DNA of 64,000 nucleotides, from assembly GCF_964204645.1 (NCBI RefSeq), contig NC_134030.1:9174278-9238277 (forward strand), in the 5' to 3' direction. Positions 35,898-47,200 of this stretch are shown one piece after another. Made by a program: the position numbers and the translations under genes. Position 1 is the first letter of the stretch; each line of letters starts with the position of its first letter. The notes beneath the pieces were generated by a model. It was not told the DNA's origin. It did not search any database and saw only the letters and a program-made list of their open reading frames with translations. The stretch is from Tubulanus polymorphus. Its lineage: Eukaryota > Nemertea > Palaeonemertea > Tubulaniformes > Tubulanidae.

Positions 35898-38098
35898 ATG
35901 AATTCGTCGGTACTACCAGCTATTTTGCTATCTCTCCTCGGTGAGTCTAAAAAGTTTTTGAAAAATTATCTACAGCTTTTGAATTTAACAGAAATCGATC
36001 TTCTTACCTTATGAAATAGAATAGAAAAATTCTTAAACACAATTTAGATTACTCAATTCTAAAACAAAGTTTAAATTATTCATTTAGAAAAATTTGTATA
36101 ATTGCTGATTCCGTATTGGATAGGTTAAAAAGCAATTATTTTCTTACGTCGGCTTGACTTACTAGTTAGTGCATTCGCGAAACTAAAAAGAACTTCACTT
36201 GCATTGACGTCAACGATGTCAAAACCTCCAACACGACATAACAGACTGACGATGAGTTCTAGAGAGAGTTCGAAACGCGTCCTCTCTTATTAATTGTAGA
36301 TTTTTAAATAAAGACTTTTGTTTTTAGATTTGTACAAAGTGGGTTTCCACTATATAATCTATTCTCCACGTTTGAGTATGGCTCTACTACTCAAACATAA
36401 CTTTACCAAGTTTCTATAAACATCAGACCCGGTGGTTGATTCGTATATCTTTATGTCATCTAGAAAGAATCGTCGAACTAATGAAGAAATGTACATTTAC
36501 CATTATGTTCGCTTTTTTGATAATTTCAAGCTATCGCCCAAACGGCGAGAGGACTGAATGATGAAGCTAGATTAATCAAAAGATTGAAATCAGAGTATCC
36601 GGATAGGTCGGCAAGGCCGGTCGCTAGCTCTTCCAACAAGGTGGATGTCAAGGTCGGAGCTTATCTTTTCAGGATAAACGAATTAGTAAGTTGAAGATTT
36701 CAAAAATTTAAAAGTATTTGCTACATTTCTTACATTTCTCCATTTCCCTATGGAGTGATTACTCCAAGAATAAACCAACCCCCGTCATTATAATCTATGA
36801 ATCATCTATTCCATATGTGTCTATTTTAGAATACCAAGCGCAATTTCTTGTCGTTGAATGTTTGGATGAGATACGTAAGTACAGCAAGAACCCATAGATC
36901 TAGCCGTTTTCCAACGTCTTATACGAATATTCAAACGTTTTAAGTCAATAGTCGTTCTTCGCTGATTAAAGTCTATTGAAAAATATGAATTAGCTTATCA
37001 CTTATATACGTACTACAGAAAACCTCACCTAACTCGGACATCATAACCAACTCAGACTTTTGACTAACTCGGACATTTTTCTGTTTTCTGAGCACATTTC
37101 GCTACCCTTAAGTCGGACTTCGTTTACCTCGGACCGATTTTGCCGGTCCCAATTTATTCGCGTAAGGCGAGCTTTGCTGTATAAATCAGATGGTAAATAT
37201 CTACGTGTGATGGACGCGTGACAAATGAATTGTCTTGCAGTCGTTGTTATAGCCAGCGACGAATGGCCATATCATTGATCTCTAATTAACAGGGATGGCA
37301 GGATGATTTCTTAAAATGGGATCCAGCACAATTTGGAGGAATGAAAAATATCCGTTTGCCGATTAAGGATATCTGGACGCATGACGTTATCCTCTTTAAC
37401 GCGTAAGTATTGAACTCTGTACAAATTGATATTTATGGCGTAAATTCCGACTGAAATTGCATGCGAGACACTGTGGTCCAATACAAAGTACTAATTTCTT
37501 CGTATTCTAAACTGAAACTAGAGGGCAACGATTTTTGTTTTCAGAGGTTACACCAGGAACGGTTTGGGAGGTCAGATGTTGGACATGACGGCGCTGGCGC
37601 TCGTCACCCATACTGGATATGTCACGTGGATTCCACCCGCTCAACTGAACGCGTTGGTAAATACGACCGTTACGGAAAATGACGATATAGATTGCGAACT
37701 CCGATTTGGATCATGGACTTACAGCAGAAATTTGGTAAGTACCGTAATGATATATATATCTTCAATAATCTGCGTGAACTTCGACATAAATTTCAATACA
37801 CGCAATTCATTTCTTATTTGATGAAAGCGCGAGTTGGTTAATGAGATTTGATAATTCGCAAATAACTTTTCTCCTTTCTCAGGTGGATGTCAACTTCATC
37901 AGCGAAAAACCGGGCATGGAACTGCTGTACTATGTGGAACACCCGAAGTACAAACTGGTGAGCAGCACGGCGGTGAGGATCGAGAAGAAGTACCCCTGCT
38001 GCGAAGAGATCTATCCGTCTTTGGGCTTCCACCTTAAACTTAAAGACAGAAAAGATGTTAAGCCAGATGATGATGATGATGTTGACGATCAAATGTAG
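35898..38098 (+). CDS. Acetylcholine-binding-protein-like secreted ligand-binding domain, copy 2 (six exons)
   Basis: Exons: 35898-35940, 36531-36685, 36830-36874, 37293-37402, 37545-37734, 37883-38098 (759 nt, 252 residues). Exons 1-5 have the same lengths as in copy 1. It has a signal peptide, one ligand-binding domain and no membrane helix. Loop B Trp175, loop D Trp78 and loop C Tyr218, Cys220-Cys221 and Tyr225 are kept. The loop A tyrosine is replaced by Phe116 (VILFNA). As in copy 1, the first Cys-loop cysteine is missing and only Cys168 remains; an NTT sequon lies at 157. The C-terminal tail is Asp-rich (DDDDDVDDQM) and lacks the extra cysteine of copy 1. The intact frame and consensus splice sites argue for a functional paralogue with altered ligand preference (inference). 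Confidence 0.88.
37016..37180. mobile_element. Tigger/pogo-like MITE in AChBP copy 2 intron 3
   Basis: Begins CAGAAAACCTCACCTAACTC and ends AAGGCGAGCTTTGCTG followed by TA. It is the positional counterpart of 32,615-32,806, so it was present before the gene duplicated. Confidence 0.7.
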
Positions 38099-38324
38099 TA
38101 ACTCGCGGAAATAGTTGAATATTTGAATTATCCTAGGTCTTCTTACAGCATCTTTTAGAACGGCACTTAAATTCACTTAATTGTCATATTTACCCGATAT
38201 TTTATGGTTCAATTAGAATAGGATTCATTAGAAAATCGCACTAAAATCTACTCTTTAGAAAACTAGACAATGGGTAGGAAGATTTTATCTTATCCGTATA
38301 AAACGCCCGGTAGAAACTACACCT

Positions 38325-38330
38325 AATAAA
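38325..38330 (+). terminator. Poly(A) signal of AChBP-like copy 2
   Basis: AATAAA in CACCTAATAAAACTT, about 225 bp after the stop codon. Confidence 0.7.
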
Positions 38331-38593
38331 ACTTTAATAGAAAAATGAATATATGTAGTTTTTTTTTTCATTCACTGTCGGCGCAATCTCCTCTTGCTGA
38401 TACATTCAACAAACAAATTGCGACATTTTTTATAGGTTCAGCACTCGTTTCAAGAACTAGACATTGTTCAGTGGAGTCAGGCACCGGTCGCCGGTCGCCA
38501 GTGGTGTTAAATAGTTCAGTTGTTGGCCCACTGGCCGCCACTCGGGATATGAAAGTGGTGAAAAACGTTTCCTTGAAATTCTCGCCTTAAAAC

Positions 38594-38714
<121 letters not shown>

Positions 38715-38759
38715 AAGAAAATAAAAGTATCTCAAAGAAAATAAAAGTATCCTCAGGAA

Positions 38760-39250
38760 GGGGTATACCCACCGAAAATTTGATGTAAATAAATATTTGT
38801 CGAATGACTTTTTGAACTGAATTGACGAACTGCACTGAATCGTAGCTATTCATCTATTCATATACTTGTATACTCTAAAACTACATGAAAAAATAAAGAA
38901 ATCGAAATTCATTTTTCAAATTTTACTTTTATTCGTATTTAATGAAGATACCCGGTATTGTATTGTATAAGAGAAAGCAGGAGACGACGAATAATTAATA
39001 CTCTGTCCGTCATCTCTCGACCATACAACGGGGCGGCTGCGCATACATTTCATTCATTGTATGTACATGTGTACCCAACAAATCCGAATAAACACAAGCA
39101 GAGACGCAAAATACATGTAGCTCGTCGATGACACATCACTGGATGAAATATCAACCGACCCCAGCAGGGCGAATATCGGTTTTCGTAGTTCGTCATTTCA
39201 AAAGACGGCCATCTTGCAATTTCAGCGACCCTTTTACTCTTTCGGGACTA
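38760..39250. other. Gene-free stretch
   Basis: Nothing recognisable beyond low-complexity AT-rich sequence. Confidence 0.5.
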
Positions 39251-39256
39251 CGTATA

Positions 39257-39432
39257 CAGTGGATCCTCGTTAATACGTTTCCTGTGGGCAAAAGTGAAAT
39301 TGTCGTTTTAAACGGGTTTCGTTTTATCTAAAACTTGATTGATATAAACATGTTAGAAAGGGGGAAATGCTGGAGATCATCGTAATAAACGGTTTTCATC
39401 TCAAACAGAATCGTATTAACAAGGTTCAACTG
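39257..39432. mobile_element. Tc1/mariner-pogo-like MITE (CAGTGGATCCTCGTTAATACG)
   Basis: Ends CAGTGGATCCTCGTTAATACG-like and GTATTAACAAGGTTCAACTG, flanked by TA. It is the same family as 50,861-51,033, sharing CCTGTGGGC(A/T)AAAGTGAAATTGTC and CATCGTAATAAACG blocks. Confidence 0.75.
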
Positions 39433-39892
39433 TATAAAGAATAGATAGGATCATCGGCTGACTTTTCGTCTGCCGCCGAAACCGAATATTACGCAAAACT
39501 GGTCAACATACTAGAATAACGTAAACATGCATCGTCAACGAAGCATATATTTCTCGATTGGAGGTAGGGATCGATATTGTAGTATACTCATCGGTCAGTT
39601 CGATACTGTAGTTTTCATCGGTCAGTTCGAACCGATTGGGGTTTTTTTCAATGAGTTAGAACGTTCCTCCAATAAGATTTCTGACCAAAAAACGACGGCA
39701 TATTCTCCGTACTCATCAATAATAAATACACATAGCTTACATAATATAAACGCAAACTAATAGAAATGACCGCTATGTGTACAAATCGCATCATATATGC
39801 AGTTTTTGAGACATACATTTAAACAATGAATATATGCATATTCAACTGCTTCGATAGTATTTGTTATGGACAAAACTTTATCGGAAAGTTAT

Positions 39893-40182
39893 CAGGGGCG
39901 GATCCAGCCTAAAGCTGCTGCCACTTGAGCGGTGCTCATGTTTGTAGAAGTAATTAAAATGGCCAATTTAAAATTAATTGAAAAGTGGTCTCATTTCTTT
40001 CATGAATGATATTTCCTTAAACAGGTCGAAATGACATATTTTGTGGATGCATAGAAGGATGTATTTGGTGCCTCAAATGTGCTCAGATCGCATTCTCAGA
40101 GCCCTAAAAATTCAAAAATTTTCTCGACGTGCCCTTTCACAGCTTAGCAGTACAGGTACTAAGAAACCTAGATCCGCCCCTG
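39893..40182. mobile_element. hAT-like non-autonomous element
   Basis: A 290-bp element with termini CAGGGGCGGATCCAGCC and CCTAGATCCGCCCCTG. Flanks AAAGTTAT and GTTATTGA share GTTAT, compatible with a decayed or shifted 8-bp duplication. Related to 22,168-22,449. Confidence 0.7.
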
Positions 40183-40189
40183 GTTATTG

Positions 40190-41225
40190 ATAATAGCAAA
40201 AATACTCCTCCTTATGTATTTATGATAAAAGGGAACCCCTACATCATTCGAGTTTTCGTACAACAGAGTCACCCAGGAGCCGGCGCATTGGCTCATTGGT
40301 TGAACCATTCGCGGGTCGATCTGCTGATGAAAGGGCTATAAGGGCTTATCATTGGTAAGTAGATTACGTAGACCACAATATAACGTAAGTTGCATCGAGC
40401 ATGCAAGTAAAACATATATACATACTTTACTAACGTGTGCAACATTGAAAGACTCCTTAAAAACTGAAAGTGTCATCGTTTCCTATACATGCGAGTAAAA
40501 CTAGCATCTCACGCAATTAGACTTCGTCATTCTAAGAACAAACATATCGTACCATAATTCCATTATTCTAAAATATATTACATTTTTTACGAAGCGAACA
40601 TTCAACCGGAACTCATCGCTTTAAGGTACATTATCGACAACGGTACATAAGCTAAGCTTTATAAGTATATATATGTATATATATATATATTACGATATAG
40701 TTGTATAGTCTTTTAGTCCTAACATATAAATTTGCTTAAATGATAAAAACTCGCGCACTCTCTGGAAGCATAATATAACAACATTTCTACCATATAAAAA
40801 TGTGTATTATGATGTGTTTCATATACGTAGTGATTGATGTTAACATTTCGTATCAAATATTCATTCTTCAATTCTACTCGTAGTTCACTTAAATGTTCTC
40901 TATGATCCGATAAACATGATGAAAAATCATAGAAACGAAACAATTTTTATGAACGTTTTTCCTAACGTAAAACACCATCAGTGTCTATCGCTATGAAACG
41001 ATAATTTTCCTTACGAAAATGGACCGAACACACGCACACGAATAGTACACCAACTCGAATATAGTCGTATATTATCGTAAGCAGATTTACAAGGCCGATG
41101 TCAAAATGTCGAATACGTCAAAAATTATCACGAAATCGTCGATTTCGCATTAGCGTGAAAATACATTTCAGATATACTTTAGGCAACAACATGAGTAAAA
41201 TACAACACAAGCGGAAATTCAATTG
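40190..41225. other. Gene-free AT-rich stretch
   Basis: No gene recognised. A short TATATG/TATATA run lies at about 40,665-40,690. Confidence 0.5.
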
Positions 41226-41230
41226 ATACG

Positions 41231-41557
41231 GTAGATTTTGCTCTACTCGGTACAACGTACTAATCTCACGTGCCAGACGCTGAACATTTGGACATCGGCA
41301 TCATGCAAGTCCATGCACCAACTAAGCAAAGCTTGTCTTGAGACAAGCTTACGTTGGGCTGCGACACGACGGACCCACACATCTGCAATTATCAGCAACT
41401 GGCGAGAATTTATTCCGTCCAACTGTTCGGCATTGCAACCCGACTCGACACTAGCGGAATCCTATGAGTTGCCTATGTCCTAGTCGGGTGTATTGCATTC
41501 TAGCCAGTCATACATGCGCATATGCATACGACTGTACCGAGTAAAGCAGAGTCTACT
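41231..41557. mobile_element. Short inverted-repeat element (TGCTCTACTCGGTACA ends)
   Basis: GGTAGATTTTGCTCTACTCG at the left and CGAGTAAAGCAGAGTCTACT at the right are imperfect inverted complements bounding about 330 bp. The interior is GC-richer than its surroundings and contains the palindrome AGCTTGTCTTGAGACAAGCT. An open frame of about 80 codons spans it but starts without ATG. It is probably a MITE, and no second copy is seen in the window. Confidence 0.5.
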
Positions 41558-41579
41558 AATATACAAAAGTAGGTTCATC

Positions 41580-44118
41580 GCGTTACTTTATATATATATG
41601 GGGCCCTATACTTGATAACATATAAAGATCGAACGAAGGTCGATATCCACCTAGACCGAGATGTCAGAAAAAATAGACACGAGGAAAATAGAAGCACCAG
41701 GCTTTTAAGTTCTACCGTCGAGGAACGAACATTTATCAGTTCAATTCCTGTACAAGGTTTTACATGAAGAGACATTAGACGTTTCAATGCATTTAAAAAC
41801 CTATTTACAATACGTCGTCAGACAAAAAAATCAGAGTCCGGCACAGAGTTTATAGAATTACCATTAACATAATTACGTCTTTTGTTTTTACAAAGCCAAC
41901 AAATCACAATCAATAAATATCTAGTTATCTTTAATTTCATAAATACTATCATTATCTACTGTTATCATTATCATATCTTTGATAAAGATTCCTCACAAAT
42001 CAAACTAACCGTACCAACAACAACTAATACATCGTGTAACGAACCGTAGCGCGACGATTTTGCGACGCAAAATGTTTTTCCGTATAAAAACGATCGATAA
42101 AATTCCGTCAAATAATATTACTCTCCGCAAATATACAGTTTTGCCTTCTCCATCGTAAATAATCGTCATTGTGATAATACATATCATACTGGTCATTTTA
42201 ATTGCTGAATACTATAAAGACTGAGAGATCAACATTTATATCTTCCTCTTCTTAACTGGGTTCTCAATAATGATTTGTGCCCATAGATTTTTTGAAGTGA
42301 TTTCTAATTCATGAGATGAAGGTATAACGATACATTTAGCAAATGACTTGTCCTCGTTGGGTAAGATATCTTTGCCTGTATACAGGAAACATTGATGCAA
42401 TGTTAATTTTACTTTCTTAAATTTGTAATCATAAATGTAGCCTTTGTGCTTTGCGAGGCCTGCATACGTCATGTTCCGCTTATAAACTATGTTCAAATCC
42501 ATCATACAAATCAAGACGAGCACCGTAAACTGACCGATTCAGTTATGTTTTGAAGATAAAATTCATCAATGAGAACCCAGCTTAGAACGTAGAACAATAC
42601 TCAATAACAGGATAGCGTTTTGACGTTGGCGGAAGTCAATCGGACATCGCATTAGATTCGTAACTAATTCCGAGCTGATTAGACCAGTAGACGACTGGTT
42701 AAAGATCACATTGTTAACATTGAGAAAAAATACTGGCTTGCATTATCCGTTGAACGGGAACTACACTTAAAAACTAAATACGCCATGACAAAGTTAACAC
42801 CTGTCATAACGAATCTCTTACCACTGCCCCATTATCAAAACTGGGACATCTAGTTCTAAAGCTTTCGTAAGTCCAGGCAGGGTATGTGTTTCTATACAGT
42901 TCGACAATATGTTACAATCTTCCTACACAGCAGACTTCTGAAGTTCTTTTAAGTACGTGAGTTTGCCGAACTTTGCAAACCCATCTCTCACGTATACAAT
43001 TTCAAGAATTATGTTTTATGTATATGTAAGGGTAAGAAGTGGCTAACGTTTGCCCCCGATGATGTTTTACGTACTTTACGAATGGCCCCCCGAATGTCAC
43101 GAAATGAAATTCATTGTCGCAATGCGCGCTATGTATCGCTATAAGTAGCACCTTGTAGAATTACTAATTATATGATAATAATATATGCGTGTGGCATGAT
43201 ATTGAAAATTATACTACATGTACATATTCTCAACTATGGCGAGTATTACGCAAGTGAACATTTCAGTAAAATACGTCGTCGCTGAGCCTCCCCGTTTTTT
43301 TTCTTTTGCGAATTAAAACATCTGGCAGTTTGAAAGCGATTAATGAAGAGCCACCTGGTGATGTAGATCGAATCATGCATTATATGCGTTGTCTTTTTTT
43401 GCGGATGGCGGTGGAAAGCAAGTCTGCAGCAGGCAAGTTTCTGGTCGTACGGGAAAAAAATTCGAAAACAAACTAGAAAAACGCTGCTGTTAGACAGAAG
43501 AAAACTGTAAATTTCTGAACGCCAAAATGCCCCTCGATTAATACTGACATATTACTTTCAAACTCTCAGGTGATATATATATATATATTATTTTTCGCTG
43601 GCCGGAAATGATAAAAACTTCTTCTTACTGCGGGTTGTACTTTTTAAGAAGACACATCTAGAAGGTACAATGACGACGGTTTATGGCGAACCACCAGGTT
43701 CCTCAAGTTTATGTATTGCATGGGTCAATTTCGAATATTCCACAATTGAATAAAGGTACGTTTAGTCGAGCTTACAATCCAACGAGCAACTTTACACCAT
43801 ACAGGCAACTCATGGCTATCGACAGCCTAGAGTTGGTGGGCAGTTCATAGTAGGCCCCTGGTGTGCATTGGTAACTTGCAGCAACTCGCATTTACCCTAT
43901 CTATCCCTTGTCAAAACCATTTGTTGCACCTAATGGTTTTAACCATGCTATCGTACCTATCCTACAGCAGAAGTAGATAAAGATCGGAACTGATAGCAAC
44001 AAGTCTTAATATACCGGATATTCTGAAGAATACCTGTCGTAGCCCGAGCAAGCAAACCTAAGCGTACCTTTAGGTCATTTGTATTTATATTCGCGATGTA
44101 CATAGGAAAATATCGAAA
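41580..44118. other. Region downstream of the C2CD2-like gene
   Basis: Mostly AT-rich with no recognised element. It may include the 3' untranslated region of the minus-strand C2CD2-like gene if that is longer than the ATTAAA at 44,119 implies. One weak ORF is listed separately. Confidence 0.4.
42236..42523 (-). CDS. Hypothetical protein or exon fragment
   Basis: A 95-codon minus-strand frame ending in PVKKRKI, a nuclear-localisation-like basic tail. The composition (Lys-rich, with mixed hydrophobic positions) looks more protein-like than other frames nearby. The first 20 codons may be intronic, since a CAG acceptor (TGACGTATGCAG) precedes GLAKHKG. I do not recognise the family and see no partner exons. 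It could be a terminal exon, a retrocopy fragment or chance. Confidence 0.25.
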   Translation of the reverse strand: MLVLICMMDLNIVYKRNMTYAGLAKHKGYIYDYKFKKVKLTLHQCFLYTGKDILPNEDKSFAKCIVIPSSHELEITSKNLWAQIIIENPVKKRKI

Positions 44119-44124
44119 TTTAAT
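44119..44124 (-). terminator. Possible ATTAAA poly(A) signal of the C2CD2-like gene
   Basis: TTTAAT on the plus strand reads ATTAAA on the minus strand, just over 100 bp after the stop codon at 44,228. Confidence 0.35.
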
Positions 44125-44227
44125 CTGGTTGTTGTTATTGATTTCAACTGTACAAATGATGATGATACGAGTTTTAAACAACATTATCGATACTGCGATG
44201 ATGATATATTCAGAGTTGTCAATGGCG

Positions 44228-47200
44228 TTATACGGCCGACGACGTCGACATTCGTCCGCTGTTCGATTGCTGTTGTTGTTGTTGCGGTTGATACTGGTGC
44301 GACCGACGCGGGTCCGGCGACGGATTCGCTGTCGAGCTCGCCTGTGATATGTCTTGATTCGAATGGGCGTCGGCCGTCAGACGATCCCGCGAACGCGACA
44401 TGGAGCTGTCACGAGATCGCGAACCTTGCTCCGGGCCTGTAAAAAGTAAACTCGCGGTAAATATTTACGCATAAGATCATGGATACAAGGGCCCAGCACT
44501 CAATTCTTCTTTTGCAATAACTAAGACAGAGAATCCTCCTTACTCGTTACTGTCCAACTCGTTAAACCAATAAAGTAAATGGGATTTACCAAATTCATTT
44601 AGAAAACCTTCAATTTCCCCGATTTACAGTTCTGTGAAATACACATGTAACTATTTTCAGTTTACAGTTGATTAAACAATTTCTCTTACCCTATCTATAC
44701 TAAACAAATTGGACCTAAATCTATATTTGCATGCTAAACTAAATTTAAGAATGGAAAGAGTTGGAGGCCATATAAAAATTGAAGACAGTATGGAACTAGG
44801 ATTTTCATGCATGTCTACTAATCTAAGAGGCACACCTTTTCTAACTCTACTGACTCTTTACTAGGAGTATCTGCAAATAATTCAGGTGCATCAAAGTCAA
44901 ACCAACTTCCTGCTTCGTTTGGGACCTACATGAGTCTCCATCATCTAATAGACAACTTCCAGTTGAGCCTTAGAAGACCAGCCTTCTTTAACTGGGTTAA
45001 GATTTGACCCAGCTTAGGTTTGAACTGTGAAAGCTGAACCGGAGGTACTGCCACATTAAAATAGGGATCAACTAATTCAAAAATTCAAAGATATACAGTT
45101 GACCTTGCTTAAGTCATCAAATGGTATATTACGCTTTTCAAGGAATTACAAATTGTAAAGAAACACACAGATGACTTTAAGCTACATGTAATGTGATATG
45201 ACTTAGAAAGGTCAATGAAGAAGGAAATTTTGTTCATGTATCAAATGGATAATTGAGCTAGGACATTTTGCGATTCCGAGTATAAGCAGAGAGGAGGTTT
45301 GACACTGGATCCAGTTCCAAAGTGCGTGTACTTGGTTAACTTGACTCCAGAGTTTAGCTCATTTCAGATGTTTTTTACCCATCAGTTCACACAAGACTTA
45401 AAGAACTGGATCCCGATGCCTATACGATACTATTGAAATAATCAATATAAAGAATATACACCAATCAACACACACCATTCTTTCTACCTGATTTCCGTCG
45501 TTTAAACAGTCGTTTCAAGCTGCTGCCAATTGAACGTGATTTCTGTAGGTTGGAAGTCTGACCAGGAATATCTACATTATCTAAATCTTCTGCAAAAACA
45601 AAGAAAAATAACTGAATATAATTTTCCCATTTTACATTCATCATCATCATACACAGGTACTGTCCAATTTCTTGAAGATTTATCTCCGAAATTGGCAGTT
45701 GATGCATATCCTATAAAAAGGATGCATGTTTAGAATTCAAGTCTAACGTATTACTGTATAATAGAAAACCGTACATACAGTACAAAATATCAACAAATGA
45801 AAAAAATATCAAAATGATTACGGCAAGTGAAATTTGACCCATAGTGATATTTAAAGTTCAACTTTTAGGAGATTTTGTGAAATTTGACCCGCATTGATAT
45901 CAAAAGTTCAACTTTTTTGAGAAATTGTACCCACAATGTTTCAATATCCAATATGAAGTACTATACATTTCTTGGATATAGGAACTGAAACCAGTTACAA
46001 CAAATACAATTCAATATCAATTTCATAACACCAGTGTAATTAGTGGTGATGCCCGTTATTTCTAATACATTGTGATCTTTTGTTAAATCTAAACAGTCAT
46101 TTAGGTGCATCTACTATGCGCTAAACAAATATATTGATAGTTAAATATTTTTGTAAAAAACTGATTTATAAGAATACACAAAGTGATCCGTAAGATGTAT
46201 CTGAAAAGTAGCAAAGCACTTAAGCCATCCAGCCAGCCACATATGCACTTTAGAACCTTGCACAGCAACTACTTTTTAGTATTTACCCAGCTTTTGGATA
46301 ATAAAGCTATAGCAAGACTGTTAACGCATCATCCTCCCCCGGCAGGGATTCGAACCTGATGGCATCGAGATTGCCACGGCACGAAACCCTGCCATAATCG
46401 ACCGTGTGCGCAGATACATGCGCAGTTCAGATGATGTGATTTTTAGCCAATCAGAAATCCCGTTTTATTTTAGCCCGGGTTTTCCCATTTATAGTTCTTC
46501 CTTGAAATTTGCCTCAACGATTATACAACGAGCAATCTGATTAGTGCCGCCAGTTTTCGTTCGGAAAGCTGCGCATATACCTGCGCACCCGGTCTACTGA
46601 TGCAGGGGTTCGTGCCGTGGCTGAGTGTAGCGATGCCATCAGGTTCGAGTCCCGGCAGAGGGAAGATGTTAACGCATGTGCAGCCGGTTTTTTTAGTAGA
46701 TTTTCCTGCTTTTTCTGATATTGAGTGGGAAGCAGCATGGTAGCAGTTGGCTGAAACTTTCATGCGTGAAGATGCTATGCTACTCTCTTGATACACAGCG
46801 CATAGGACAGAGACAGAGAATACGCTAAAGCAGGGTTTTCAGTACCAAAATACGCATTTCATTTAATCGTTGTACACTGGACTTTCCGGCCAATATTGTT
46901 CAGAAACAGGTACCTAAGCTGCGAAAGAAGGTGAAATTATGGTGCTAGATTCATCAGTAACCTTTTACACATACTCCGATACATTGGGATATGACTGGTG
47001 TAAAGAACCTTATATAAAGTCAGATTTTTTCACGGCATGCTCTGGTTCTCATTTACATTCTACCTTTACCTCTTATGTATATTGGTCCATACTTTTGGGT
47101 TATAGATTGAACACGTTTGCCTCCACTGTGATAATACGGTGCCGCACCCCCTCCCCCAATTGCTGCACGAATATACTCGTAGCTTGGCACTGGAGCTATA

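Larger units (their letters stand above)
35150..38480 (+). repeat. Segmental tandem duplication, unit 2
   Basis: Counterpart of 29,870-34,150. Exon boundaries, phases and the intron 3 MITE are conserved. It lacks the polymerase-relic insert and the extra palindromic MITE of unit 1. Confidence 0.85.

Noticed and set aside
46330-46668. Genuine tRNA genes at the B-box matches
   Set aside because: The A and B boxes are too close, no anticodon stem or acceptor stem can be formed, and the sequence occurs as inverted arms of a mobile element.
46521-46796. Minus-strand frames of 65-91 codons
   Set aside because: They lie on the arm of the tRNA-like foldback element.
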